Below are positions 44,362 through 53,789 of a stretch of DNA of 64,000 nucleotides, piece after piece. This stretch comes from JAPPKS01 sp963667895. GTDB taxonomy: Bacteria > Poribacteria > WGA-4E > PCPOR2b. The position numbers and the translations under genes were made by a program. Position 1 is the stretch's first letter. Each line of letters begins with the position of its first letter. The notes below the pieces were generated by a model. The model worked only from the letters and a program-made list of their open reading frames with translations, made no database searches and was not told the origin of the DNA. The stretch is taken from contig OZ245030.1 of the NCBI GenBank assembly GCA_965223985.1, forward strand, positions 124,001-188,000, given 5' to 3'.

Positions 44362-46017
44362 ATGAGGATAACCCCCGTCCAATCTCAACTTCTACCCACT
44401 GTTGTCCTCGTACTGGTCGCTATGAACAGTTTTGCCGATCTGCCCCCTGTGTTCGTGGATGTGACTGAGGAAGTCGGCATCCACTTCAAACACACCAATG
44501 GCAAGATCGACCGTTGGCATATCATCGAAACTATGGGGTCTGGCGCCGTCTTCTTCGATTATGACAACGATGATCAGCTCGATCTTTATGTCGTCAATAG
44601 TGGATATGTACCAGGCACGACTCAGAAACCTTCGCCTGGAAATATGTTATATCGCAACGATGGGAATGGTGGCTTTACCGATGTCACCACCGCTTCAGGG
44701 ACAGGAGATACCAGATATGGGATGGCAGCGGCAACCGCTGACTATGATAACGATGGAGATCAAGATTTGTACGTCGCCAACTTTGGCGCAGATGTGCTTT
44801 ACCGCAACAACGGAGATGGCACCTTTACCGATGTCACTGAAGCGGCGGGCATCAATAATGAACTCTGGGGCGTAGCAGTTTGCTATCTAGATTTCGATCT
44901 AGATAGCGATTTGGACATCTTTGTCGTCAACTACGTAGTGTACGATCTGTCGATGCCCCCTTATATTACCTATAAGGGCGTGGTTGGCTATGGTCCCCCA
45001 CGTACCTACGAAGGAACGCCAGATGTGCTTTACCGAAACAATGGGGATGGCACTTTTACCGATGTTTCACAGCAAGCCGGTGTCTCAAATCCGGTCGAAG
45101 GACGAGGTATGAGCGGGGTGGTATGTGACTACGATAACGATGGTTGGCCGGATATTTATGTTCCCAATGACACCAACCGGAACTTTCTGTATCATAACGA
45201 TGGGGATGGGACGTTTACAGACGTAAGTTTATTTAACGGTACGGGATATGATGAAAACGGCATTGCTGAGGGATCTATGGGCGCGGACTGTGGGGATTAT
45301 AACGCGGATGGATGGTTAGATTTGCTAATCGCTAATTCGGAAACGGCGACCCTCTACAAAAATGATCGGGATGGCGGATTTACCGACGAGACCGCCGCTG
45401 CGGGCCTGCGAGAGGCTACCTATCTATTTGTGGGTTTCAGCGCGCTATTCCTGGATTATGATAATGATGGACATCTCGATATTTTCTCTGCGAACGGGCA
45501 TCCGCAAGCGATTATCGAACAACTGACCGATGAAGAGACCTACGCGCAAAAAGATCAACTGTTTCGCCATAATGGAGATGGAACGTACATGGAGGTGTCA
45601 GCAACTTCTGGAGCATATTTCTCGGAGGCGTTTGTGGGGCGGGCAACTGCCAGTGGGGACTATGACAATGATGGAGATACGGATATGTTTATTGTGAATT
45701 CCAACCAGCGCGCGATTCTGCTTCGCAACGATGGGAACGATCGGCATAACTGGATTCGCATCAAGCTGGTGGGCGCCCGCAGCAATCGGGATGGCATCGG
45801 CGCGCGAGTCCAGGTTACAACGGGTGAAAGAAGTCAGATTGCCGAGGTGAAGAGTGGTTCTAGTTACGCTTCCGGTAGCGATAAGCGTCTGCTGTTCGGT
45901 TTAGAAACGCATCGTCGAGTAGATCAGCTTGAGATTCGGTGGCCAAGCGGGATAGTCCAGCGTCTCACGAATATTCCTTGTAATAAAACCGTTACCGTCG
46001 TTGAGCGTGGATCTTAA
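44362..46017 (+). CDS. Exported FG-GAP/VCBS-repeat ASPIC/UnbV protein (CRTAC1-like) 1
   Basis: 551 residues. The signal-like start MRITPVQSQLLPTVVLVLVA is followed by about seven FG-GAP/VCBS-type units with calcium-loop text: DYDNDDQLDLYVVN, YDNDGDQDLYVANF, DYDNDGWPDIYVPND, DYDNDGHLDIFSANG, DYDNDGDTDMFIVNS. Each pairs with YRNDGNGGFTDVT or similar. The C-terminal ASPIC/UnbV domain is seen in WIRIKLVGARSNRDGIGARV and EIRWPSGIVQRL. Such beta-propellers are surface or periplasmic. ATG 44362 was chosen for the signal peptide; ATG 44296 is in frame. A second copy of this family lies at 49963. Confidence 0.88.
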   Translation: MRITPVQSQLLPTVVLVLVAMNSFADLPPVFVDVTEEVGIHFKHTNGKIDRWHIIETMGSGAVFFDYDNDDQLDLYVVNSGYVPGTTQKPSPGNMLYRNDGNGGFTDVTTASGTGDTRYGMAAATADYDNDGDQDLYVANFGADVLYRNNGDGTFTDVTEAAGINNELWGVAVCYLDFDLDSDLDIFVVNYVVYDLSMPPYITYKGVVGYGPPRTYEGTPDVLYRNNGDGTFTDVSQQAGVSNPVEGRGMSGVVCDYDNDGWPDIYVPNDTNRNFLYHNDGDGTFTDVSLFNGTGYDENGIAEGSMGADCGDYNADGWLDLLIANSETATLYKNDRDGGFTDETAAAGLREATYLFVGFSALFLDYDNDGHLDIFSANGHPQAIIEQLTDEETYAQKDQLFRHNGDGTYMEVSATSGAYFSEAFVGRATASGDYDNDGDTDMFIVNSNQRAILLRNDGNDRHNWIRIKLVGARSNRDGIGARVQVTTGERSQIAEVKSGSSYASGSDKRLLFGLETHRRVDQLEIRWPSGIVQRLTNIPCNKTVTVVERGS

Positions 46018-46025
46018 CAAAACGC

Positions 46026-46570
46026 CTAAAGTTCAACCGAATCAGCTAGCCCAATCTGTTGCGCCGTTTTGCCGTCGAACGGTTCTTTGCGCAACATAAG
46101 CCACTCAGCCTTCTGCAAGCCAATCACATCAATTAACTGGAAACGCCCCAAGGAGATGACTAACCATAGCTACTTCTGGCAAGTCGGTATTCACCTCGCG
46201 AGCAGCAAGATGGAGGTTTTAGTAAACACCCAAGAAAAGCCCACCGCCTAGGACATACCTACGTCATGCAGCCGCAGCACAGTGACCTGTAGTAACGACT
46301 CTAGTTGAATGAAGACCCGTCCGTGCTCAGCTTCAAACTCGGTCACTTGTTGAATAAACATTCGTCAACTCCTTCAAATCATTGCCCGCTGAATACGATT
46401 GCTTGCTGCCCTAAGTCACAAACACCACTGCCTCTGAGGACTGGTACACTTTATGCGGCACCTTGTCGAACTCGACTAACATCGCTTGATTGATGGTGTT
46501 GAAGAACTCCAGGACGACACCGTGTGAGCCTGGCGACCCGATTACAAAATTCTAGTTTAACTCGTGCCAT
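46026..46570 (-). pseudogene. Heavily degraded enoyl-CoA hydratase/isomerase (crotonase)
   Basis: On the minus strand, pieces in three frames line up with the crotonase family: MARVKLEF at 46570, GVVLEFFNTINQAMLVEFDK, VYQSSEAVVFVT, SAGNDLKELTN (oxyanion region), EFEAEHGRVFIQLESLLQV, REVNTDLPEVAMV and FDGKTAQQIGLADSVEL then TAG at 46028-46026. At least three stops and three frameshifts separate them. It is long dead, and no neighbouring fatty-acid gene survives. Confidence 0.6.
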
Positions 46571-46618
46571 CGTAGATACAGCCTTCTGGACAGTGGCTAT
46601 GGGTGAGGCAAACCCACA

Positions 46619-46984
46619 TCAGCCGCACATAATTGATTCAACTTCTGGCAGAACAGCTGAAACGGCAGCTTGATCCACCTTTGCAGCAACACTATCATAG
46701 CCGGCTGTACGGATCATTTCTACTAGATGCTGTCCAAGCTGTTTAATTGTCCAGTTGATTGGATCCAGTGTGGCGTTTTTATTCATAGGGTATACATCGT
46801 TCTGCCCCGAGGGAGCATAGTGATAATGGGGATTTTTACGGAAGCAGTCGAATCGTAGCAGTTGCACTGATGTGCCATCAACATTACCAAAAACTCTAAC
46901 AGCCGGACCTCTGTTATCATCCAGTCCGCGGTTTTCAACGTGAAGTTCAATCCCACCAACATGGAAAACTTTTCCCTGACCCAT
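46619..46984 (-). CDS. Conserved-looking hypothetical protein, 121 residues
   Basis: Intact frame from ATG 46984 with GAGGG about 8 nt upstream. Text such as VFHVGGIELHVENRGLDDNR, GPAVRVFGNVDGTSVQLLRF, DCFRKNPHYHYAPSGQNDVY and IKQLGQHLVEMIRTAGYDSV looks like a compact cytoplasmic alpha-beta protein. A His/Tyr-rich motif (NPHYHYAP) could bind a metal or ligand. I do not recognise the family. It precedes the dead crotonase gene on the same strand by about 50 bp. Confidence 0.6.
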   Translation of the reverse strand: MGQGKVFHVGGIELHVENRGLDDNRGPAVRVFGNVDGTSVQLLRFDCFRKNPHYHYAPSGQNDVYPMNKNATLDPINWTIKQLGQHLVEMIRTAGYDSVAAKVDQAAVSAVLPEVESIMCG

Positions 46985-47346
46985 ATCTTTACCCTCATGG
47001 ATTGTGAGTGTTCAGTTTTCGGACATTGAAAAGTCAGATTTCACAGAACCTTTTAGATCTTAACTCGCTGATTATTATAACACTTTCAGATAAAATACAC
47101 AATTGCCATAACTGACGTGAATCCTCTTGACAGAGCATCAGCCAACGAGTAAAATATCCAAGATCCGTCTTGTAATTTAATCCGGGTAGCTTGTTAAGTC
47201 GAGGCTTCTGCAAGCTTTCAACCACCTAATCATAGCTCGCTAGAGATGATTGGGTACCTATCATACGTAAAAGAATCAAGTTTTGTACCGACAGATAGAA
47301 TTAACCTACGTGGGACCTAAACTACTGAAAGGAGGTACACAAAACT
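46985..47346. other. Intergenic region before the CsgG-like gene
   Basis: About 360 bp between divergent genes. AAAGGAGG at 47329-47336 serves the gene at 47347. No other gene, RNA or repeat is supported. Confidence 0.4.
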
Positions 47347-48597
47347 ATGAACGCTTTTAGCGCTTGCTTAAATCACTTCTCAAAGATTACTACGTACTTA
47401 GCAATCATGTTGTGGCTGTCGATAGTACCCGCGCTAGATGGTATCGCCTCATCAAAGCGAGTCGCGGTCTTGTATTTTGACAATCACAGTCGTTTCGATT
47501 CTGCGACTGGCTGTGGTTGCATCCCAAATCCGTTTGGGATTTTCGGCACCGGAAAGGGGCGAACAAAGTGGAATCTCAAGGAGGGATTCCCAGAGCTGTT
47601 GAACCGAAAACTTAAACAGACGCAGGTCTATGAACCGGTTTCCGATCAAGAAGTTAAAGATGCAATGGCGCAACAGGGATTATCATTAAAAGCCGTTCGA
47701 TCCAACGCTGAGAAACGGAAACAGTTGGCTAAAGCACTCAACGTGGAAGCGTTTATTGTGGGCGACATCCAGAAGTTCAACCAAGAGAGAGCTAAGGCAA
47801 CGCGTTTCCAGACACTCAAGGGGAGCGGAGGCGGGTTTAATATGGCTGCAGGGTTCGTCGGCGGCGCACAGCTTATAGGATATTATTATAGTGCTACCGT
47901 GCACCTGAAAATGAAATTCTACGGCAGTTCGGGAGATGAAATTGCAAAGCGCAAAATTGCTGCGACCAAGAGACACCAGCTTGGTGGAGCTAAGTTCGCC
48001 GCTCTAGAAGCTGTGGTAAGCGAACAGGGAACGGAACTCCAACTTGGACAGATGCCGAATCCCCAAAAAAAAATTCGCCCGATTGTTAGTTATGCGAAGC
48101 TAGATCAGATCGAATTTGCTAGCCCAGAATACGATCGAACGCTATTCGGACATGCTACTGACGACGCATTAACGAAGGTGGTGTTGGCATTACGCGATAC
48201 CATTGGTCCTGAATTCATTATGCCGGGAACCACAGCTTCGCAGGAAGAGAACCGATCAAGTACCTCTTCGAGTGAACTCGCCGGCCCTCTTAGGGCAGAT
48301 GTCATTTATGTTAATCCGGACGATCCCGCGGATGCGTATATTAACGCCGGTTCTTCCAAGGGAATTCTGGTAAGGCAGCAACTGGCAGTCTATACTGAAG
48401 GTGAGCCGCTAATCGATCCACATACACAAGAAATACTTGGCAACGTTCCCAAAATAATTGGCAAAGTCGAAGTTGTTGAGGTCAAAACCGATCGACTCTC
48501 CCGAGTCCGGGTCATCGAAGGTTTGGGCGTGATTAAGAAGGGTGATAAGGTCGAAGGAACGGAGCCCTCACTATCAGAGATCCAGGCGGAGAATTAA
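47347..48597 (+). CDS. Periplasmic CsgG/LpoB-like protein with FlgT-type C-terminus
   Basis: 416 residues. A signal peptide (YLAIMLWLSIVPALDGIA) precedes a CsgG-like alpha-beta domain: KRVAVLYFDNHSRFD, ELLNRKLKQTQVYEPVSDQE, LAKALNVEAFIVGDIQKF. The C-terminus, INAGSSKGILVRQQLAVYTE, PLIDPHTQEILGNVPKIIGK and VEVVEVKTDRLSRVRVI, matches the SH3-like domain at the end of FlgT. Such proteins sit under the outer membrane and support secretion pores or flagella. No lipobox is seen. The gene is followed 35 bp later by the sugar-binding protein. A specific role is not clear. Confidence 0.75.
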   Translation: MNAFSACLNHFSKITTYLAIMLWLSIVPALDGIASSKRVAVLYFDNHSRFDSATGCGCIPNPFGIFGTGKGRTKWNLKEGFPELLNRKLKQTQVYEPVSDQEVKDAMAQQGLSLKAVRSNAEKRKQLAKALNVEAFIVGDIQKFNQERAKATRFQTLKGSGGGFNMAAGFVGGAQLIGYYYSATVHLKMKFYGSSGDEIAKRKIAATKRHQLGGAKFAALEAVVSEQGTELQLGQMPNPQKKIRPIVSYAKLDQIEFASPEYDRTLFGHATDDALTKVVLALRDTIGPEFIMPGTTASQEENRSSTSSSELAGPLRADVIYVNPDDPADAYINAGSSKGILVRQQLAVYTEGEPLIDPHTQEILGNVPKIIGKVEVVEVKTDRLSRVRVIEGLGVIKKGDKVEGTEPSLSEIQAEN

Positions 48598-48632
48598 GTC
48601 TGATATTCGCGGCGAAACTAGCGGAGGAAAAG

Positions 48633-49664
48633 ATGATTTGCAAAATAAGAATCATTCTTGTTGCTGTTTTTTTTCTTGCAGCCATAATTAGCTGCGGCAG
48701 CGAAAACGTTCGACAGCAGACGAACGGAAGAAGTATTAAAATTGGACTGTCAATGGACTCGTTGCGGGTTGAACGTTGGCGGAAAGACCGAGACATCTTC
48801 AAAAAACGTGCAGAGGAATTAGGCGCAGAGGTGATTGTGCAGCACGCCGACGGAGACGCCCGAAGGCAAAATGAGCAAGCGGAGAATATGATTACACAGG
48901 GAGTTGATGTATTGGTTGTGATCCCGAAAGACGGTGTTGCCGCGGCACAGATTGTTGAAGCCGCTCACAAGGAAGGAATCAAGGTCTTAGCTTATGATCG
49001 TTTGATTATGAAAAGTGATGTAGATCTTTATATCTCCTTTGACAACGAGCAGGTCGGTTATTTACAGGCAGAGTACATTGCACGCAGAATTCCTAAGGGA
49101 AACTACTTTTTGCTGGGTGGCGCACCTACAGACAACAACGCACATCTTCTACGAAAGGGGCAGATGCGAGCACTGCAACCGCTGATCGATTCCAATGACA
49201 TCAAGATAGTTGCAAAGCAATGGGCAATTGATTGGGACGCCCGGGATGCACTGAAAAAAACAGAGCAGGTTTTGACACGTTATAATAACCGCATTGATGC
49301 GGTTGTTGCTTCTAACGACGGTACTGCAGGTGGGGTTATCCAAGCGCTCGATGCGCAAAAGCTAGCGGGTAAAGTGCTTGTTTCTGGGCAAGATGCAGAG
49401 AAAGCTGCGTGCCAGCGCATTCTTGAAGGGACACAAGCGATGACCGTTTACAAGCCGATACACCTAATCGCTAAAGCAGCCGCAGAAGCGGCAGTCGCAC
49501 TCGCGAAAGGCGATGTGATTCCACAGGCAACTCAGACGGTGAATAATGAAAAAACGGCTGTTCCTTCAATCCTTTTAAACCCGTTCCAACTGGATAAAGA
49601 TAATCTTAATGTGGTCATCGAAGATGGGTTTCACAAACGAGAAGATATCTACAAGACGAAGTAG
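48633..49664 (+). CDS. xylF: D-xylose-type ABC transporter substrate-binding lipoprotein
   Basis: 343 residues. MICKIRIILVAVFFLAAIIS ends before the lipobox cysteine in SCGSEN. The periplasmic binding fold (peripBP_4) reads IKIGLSMDSLRVERWRKDRD, ENMITQGVDVLVVIPKDGVA, LAYDRLIMKSDVDLYISFDN, VVASNDGTAGGVIQALDAQK and VSGQDAEKAACQRILEGTQA, closely resembling XylF. It should capture xylose or a related pentose for an ABC importer. No ATPase or permease (xylG, xylH) is nearby, so it may serve a transporter elsewhere or act as a sensor. Confidence 0.85.
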   Translation: MICKIRIILVAVFFLAAIISCGSENVRQQTNGRSIKIGLSMDSLRVERWRKDRDIFKKRAEELGAEVIVQHADGDARRQNEQAENMITQGVDVLVVIPKDGVAAAQIVEAAHKEGIKVLAYDRLIMKSDVDLYISFDNEQVGYLQAEYIARRIPKGNYFLLGGAPTDNNAHLLRKGQMRALQPLIDSNDIKIVAKQWAIDWDARDALKKTEQVLTRYNNRIDAVVASNDGTAGGVIQALDAQKLAGKVLVSGQDAEKAACQRILEGTQAMTVYKPIHLIAKAAAEAAVALAKGDVIPQATQTVNNEKTAVPSILLNPFQLDKDNLNVVIEDGFHKREDIYKTK

Positions 49665-49962
49665 AGCCGTTCGAAACGCCGCTACAACCGATGAAACCAC
49701 AGAATACATCGTCGAATTCTGCTTTATAACCCGACTCCTGCTGCTTGAAATACACCTCAAAAACCGCACGAACAAAAATCCTTCCCACGACCGATTCTCA
49801 GCGCCGAGGTAGTGTTTAACGTCAGATTGGTGTATCATGCCTGTGTCTCTACGCAAGAAAGGGACGGTTGGAATTCCATTAATGTAACAGGCTTTTCAGT
49901 TAGAACTGATATACACGCTGCCACTTCGGCGGATTATACGATTGACACAAGAGATGTAATTT

Positions 49963-51651
49963 ATGATATTTGAACGAATAGACAGACAACCTGTACCGCG
50001 GACAATATTTCTCATTTGTATTCTGAACCTCTCCATGTGCATACAAGAGCCACCTCCTGCGGATGCGCTTCCTGAGTTTGTCGAGATAACCAAGGCGGCA
50101 GGAATTGACTTTGTCCACAATACAGGCGCCTTTGGGAAAAAGTACCTTCCGGAAACGATGGGTTCCGGTTGCGCATTCATTGACTATAACAACGATGGTT
50201 GGAGCGATATTGTGTTGCTGACCTGCAAAGATTGGACAGGATACCCGACCGGAAAGCGTCAAACAATGGCGCTCTATCGAAACAATCACGACGGGACTTT
50301 TGCGGATGTCACAAAGAGCGCTGGGTTAGCCGTGGAGTTGTACGGAATAGGCGTCGCGGCTGCTGACTACGATAACGATGGCGATGACGATCTCTATGTC
50401 AGTTGTCTTGAGGCGGATCGGTTGTTCCAAAATCAGGGCGATGAAACCTTTGTTGATGTAACGAAGCAGGCGGGCATTCATAATCCTAGCTTCGGCACCA
50501 GTTGTGCATGGTTCGACTATGACAAGGACGGCAATCTAGACTTGTACGTTGCTAATTATGTGGAATGGACCATCGAAACCGATATTTTCTGCACGCTAGA
50601 TGGCACAAACAAAGCATACTGTACGCCCGAATCTTATCATGGGCAGTCGAGCCGGTTATTTAGAAACCGTGGCGATGGAACCTTTGTTGATGTTTCACGG
50701 ATTTCTCGGATTGAAGATCGGACCAGCAAATCACTAGGGGTCTGCATCTTCGATTACAATTCTGATGGATTACTCGATATTTTCGAGGCGAATGATACAC
50801 AACCCAATAAACTCTATCACAACAATGGCGACGGAACTTTTATCGAAACAGGACTCAACGTGGGCATCGCCTATAGCGAGAATGGGGTTGCAACCGGCGC
50901 AATGGGAATTGATGCTGGAGATTATGATGGAAGCGGCAGAGAAAGTCTGGTGATTGGCAATTTTTCTAATGAGATGATGAATCTCTACCATAATGAGGGG
51001 GAGATTTTTATTGATGACGCGCCCATTGCCAACATCGGAAATGCGAGCCTATTGACACTTACATTTGGGTGTTTCTTTTTTGATTTTGACCTCGATGGAA
51101 GGCTTGACATTTTTGCCGCGAACGGACACGTTGAAAATGAAATCAACGCCGTGCAGAGTGAGGTTACTTACGCACAGGTTCCTCACCTGTTTCGCAACTC
51201 TGGTTACGGAAAGTTCCAGGATGTCGCGCTGAAGATCGGCACTGACCTTGCAAAGCCGATTGTCGGACGTGGTGCAGCGTACGGAGACATCGACAATGAT
51301 GGCGATTGGGATATCCTAATCACTACTTCTAATGGGCTTGCCCATTTATATCGCAACGACGCAGGAAATCAGAATCGCTGGATAAAACTGAAATTGATTG
51401 GTTCCAAAAGTAACCGAAACGGTATCGGTGCAAGGGTTACGATAACGTCGAAATCTGGCACGCAGACGCGAACATTGAAAAGCGGTTGCAGTTATTGTTC
51501 ACAGAGCGAGCTGTCGCTAATCTTTGGAATTGGACAAACTCCCCGAATTGACATGATTGAGGTGAATTGGCCCAGCGGGGTTGTCGATCGACTCGTCAAC
51601 GTAAATCCGAATCAACTTCTTGTAGTTGACGAAGGGGAAATCACTGAGTGA
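49963..51651 (+). CDS. Exported FG-GAP/VCBS-repeat ASPIC/UnbV protein (CRTAC1-like) 2
   Basis: 562 residues, about 35-45 percent similar by eye to the protein at 44362. Start text IFLICILNLSMCIQEPPP could include a lipobox (LSMC). Repeat units include DYNNDGWSDIVLLTCKD, DYDNDGDDDLYVSCLE, DYDKDGNLDLYVANYVEW and DIDNDGDWDILITTS, each with FRNxGDGTFVDV text. The C-terminal ASPIC/UnbV domain is WIKLKLIGSKSNRNGIGARV ... VNWPSGVVDRL. It stands alone, 300 bp after xylF. The start may lie a little downstream, at ATG 50033, which would shorten the signal region. Confidence 0.85.
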   Translation: MIFERIDRQPVPRTIFLICILNLSMCIQEPPPADALPEFVEITKAAGIDFVHNTGAFGKKYLPETMGSGCAFIDYNNDGWSDIVLLTCKDWTGYPTGKRQTMALYRNNHDGTFADVTKSAGLAVELYGIGVAAADYDNDGDDDLYVSCLEADRLFQNQGDETFVDVTKQAGIHNPSFGTSCAWFDYDKDGNLDLYVANYVEWTIETDIFCTLDGTNKAYCTPESYHGQSSRLFRNRGDGTFVDVSRISRIEDRTSKSLGVCIFDYNSDGLLDIFEANDTQPNKLYHNNGDGTFIETGLNVGIAYSENGVATGAMGIDAGDYDGSGRESLVIGNFSNEMMNLYHNEGEIFIDDAPIANIGNASLLTLTFGCFFFDFDLDGRLDIFAANGHVENEINAVQSEVTYAQVPHLFRNSGYGKFQDVALKIGTDLAKPIVGRGAAYGDIDNDGDWDILITTSNGLAHLYRNDAGNQNRWIKLKLIGSKSNRNGIGARVTITSKSGTQTRTLKSGCSYCSQSELSLIFGIGQTPRIDMIEVNWPSGVVDRLVNVNPNQLLVVDEGEITE

Positions 51652-51998
51652 TATCCATTGGCATTTGCCTCCGATGCGCCACCTCGCCTCCAATGATAGC
51701 GCAAGTGTATTACTCCACTCCTAGCTTTAATCAGTTCTCATCCTTGCGTGAAATTTCTGCGTATGTCCCTTTCGACGATCAGAGCCCATTCGCACAGGCC
51801 GTTTCCGCTTTGCGGCATATCGCATACCCCGTCTCAGACTTGGCTTCGTAATCCAGGCCCCAGCCTTCGCTGCTTCCCCTTGGCGCCTTATTTCTAGGAG
51901 ATAATAAGTTTCTAAACCTCACCTCACCTGCTGCGTCTAAATAGAGCAATCCGGAGCTTGGTAAGTAGTTAAGAACTAAGGTGGAAAGGTCCCGCCAA
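51652..51998. other. Region before the type II secretion cluster
   Basis: About 350 bp. A minus-strand stretch reads LDYEAKSETGYAICRKAE then a stop, possibly a dead gene, but too short to assign. No clear promoter for gspE stands out. GGAAAGG at 51983-51989 is the gspE ribosome binding site. Confidence 0.35.
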
Positions 51999-53753
51999 AT
52001 GCTAAATATACCAGCTAAATCATTGGCTCAAGCGATGCTTGATGCAAACCTCATTTCCGAAGACGCACATCGACAGGTTATTGAAGAGGTAGAAAAAACA
52101 GGTGTTTCGATTGATGAATCGCTGAAAAAGCGCGTCGGTGAAGGCGCGCTTGCGCTCGCCAGGAAATGCATTGAGTATCGTGTCCCGTGCGTTCTGTTGG
52201 AGAGGACTATCCCAGAACCTGAGGCAATAGCGAAGGTTCCTGCAGGCTTTGCCTATAAGAACAAGATTTTCCCAATTCGTCTAGAAGACAAAACGCTTAC
52301 CGTGGCAATGGCGGATGTGCTAGATGTAATCTTAATTGACGAAATTCGGTTGGTTACAGGGTGTGACATTAATCCGCTGCTCGCGGACGAAGAAGACATC
52401 GAAGCTGCAATCATCCGCTTTTATGGCAAGACAGCATCCCAAATCCTTAATGAAAGCATTAAAGGCCCTGTCGGGGCCGTCGCAACACTTGAACGGGAGA
52501 CGATTGAAGATTTTGGAATCGATGAGAAGGACCTGATCCAGGATCCGACTGTGATACATGCCGTGGATCAGATGATTATTGATGCTGCGCGCTTAGGTGC
52601 TAGTGATATTCACATTGAGCCGTTTCCGGGTGAATTGAAGATTCGCTTCCGAATTGACGGCGTTTTGGAAGAACAGCCGCAGCCTCCATCGCATTTGCAA
52701 TCTGCAATCACATCCCGCGTCAAAATTATGTCGGGAATGAATGTGGCTGAACGGCGACGTCCTCAAGATGGAAAAATAAGCAGGGAAATCCGCAGCGTGG
52801 GAAACCGCCAGATAGATCTTCGTGTATCGACGGTGCCAACGGTCGCAACGCTCCATGGTGAAAGTGTCGTTCTCCGAATTCTCGATAAGCAATCCATCTC
52901 GTATGGCTTAGAGGAACTAGGCTTAATGGAAATCAGTCTGGCGCAGTTTGAGCGAATGATCCGTAGACCACACGGCATCATCTTGGCAACAGGACCAACG
53001 GGGAGTGGGAAAACAACAACACTGTATGCTTGTTTGCAAGAGATTAATACACCAGAAGTCAAGATTATCACGATTGAAGAACCGGTAGAGTATGAGTTGG
53101 AGGGGATTAATCAGATTCAGGTCAATCCGGATATCGGTGTCACGTTTGCGGCTGGGTTGAGGCATATTCTACGCCAGGATCCGGACAAGGTGCTCGTGGG
53201 TGAAATTCGAGATCATGAAACAGCAGAGATGGCAATTCACACATCGTTGACCGGGCACCTTGTGTTCAGCACACTGCATACGAATAACGCAGCAGGGGCA
53301 ATTACACGCCTTATCGACATGGGTGTGGACGCTTATCTAGTGGCTTCAACATTGGAAGGAATTATCGCCCAGCGACTTGCACGGCGAGTCTGTCGAAATT
53401 GTCGTGACATGTACCATCCGGATCCGCAGTATATCCGGGAATTTTTCGGTGGTCAAGCGGGGACCATCGACTCAAATCTGGTCATTCCTCGCGCTGTAGG
53501 CTGTACAGAATGCCGGGGGAGGGGATATAAAGGGCGAATCGGTATTTTTGAAGTCATCTTGATGGGTGAAGAACTTAAGGAATTGACGCTGCATCGTGCC
53601 TCGACAAACCAACTCAGACGTGCAGCAATACGGTTAGGCATGAAGACTCTACGCGAAGATGGCTGGAGAAAGGTTGTTGCTGGTTACTCAACAGTCGATG
53701 AAATAGTGCGTCTTACTCAAGAAGATGATTTTGACACTCGGGAAGAGGTATAG
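51999..53753 (+). CDS. gspE: Type II secretion ATPase GspE
   Basis: 584 residues. Cytoplasmic hexameric ATPase that powers pseudopilus assembly. The N-terminal MshEN/T2SSE_N domain (residues 1-150, e.g. IPEPEAIAKVPAGFAYKNKI) docks on GspL. Walker A is GPTGSGKTT (332-340), the Asp box follows in KIITIEEPVEYELEGINQIQ, Walker B in RQDPDKVLVGEIRDHETAEM, and the His box in STLHTNNAAGAITRL. The zinc tetracysteine is CRNC plus CTECRGRGYKGR. I prefer ATG 51999 over GTG 51981 on ribosome-binding-site spacing. It is the first gene of an eleven-gene cluster. Confidence 0.95.
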   Translation: MLNIPAKSLAQAMLDANLISEDAHRQVIEEVEKTGVSIDESLKKRVGEGALALARKCIEYRVPCVLLERTIPEPEAIAKVPAGFAYKNKIFPIRLEDKTLTVAMADVLDVILIDEIRLVTGCDINPLLADEEDIEAAIIRFYGKTASQILNESIKGPVGAVATLERETIEDFGIDEKDLIQDPTVIHAVDQMIIDAARLGASDIHIEPFPGELKIRFRIDGVLEEQPQPPSHLQSAITSRVKIMSGMNVAERRRPQDGKISREIRSVGNRQIDLRVSTVPTVATLHGESVVLRILDKQSISYGLEELGLMEISLAQFERMIRRPHGIILATGPTGSGKTTTLYACLQEINTPEVKIITIEEPVEYELEGINQIQVNPDIGVTFAAGLRHILRQDPDKVLVGEIRDHETAEMAIHTSLTGHLVFSTLHTNNAAGAITRLIDMGVDAYLVASTLEGIIAQRLARRVCRNCRDMYHPDPQYIREFFGGQAGTIDSNLVIPRAVGCTECRGRGYKGRIGIFEVILMGEELKELTLHRASTNQLRRAAIRLGMKTLREDGWRKVVAGYSTVDEIVRLTQEDDFDTREEV

Positions 53754-53789
53754 TGAAATGTCTCGTGTCATGCAGAAAGAGAGTTGCTG

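Noticed and set aside
42222..46017. Sulfatase-activation locus
   Set aside because: No sulfatase or anaerobic sulfatase-maturating gene is in the window, so the FGE-like protein is not called a true formylglycine enzyme.
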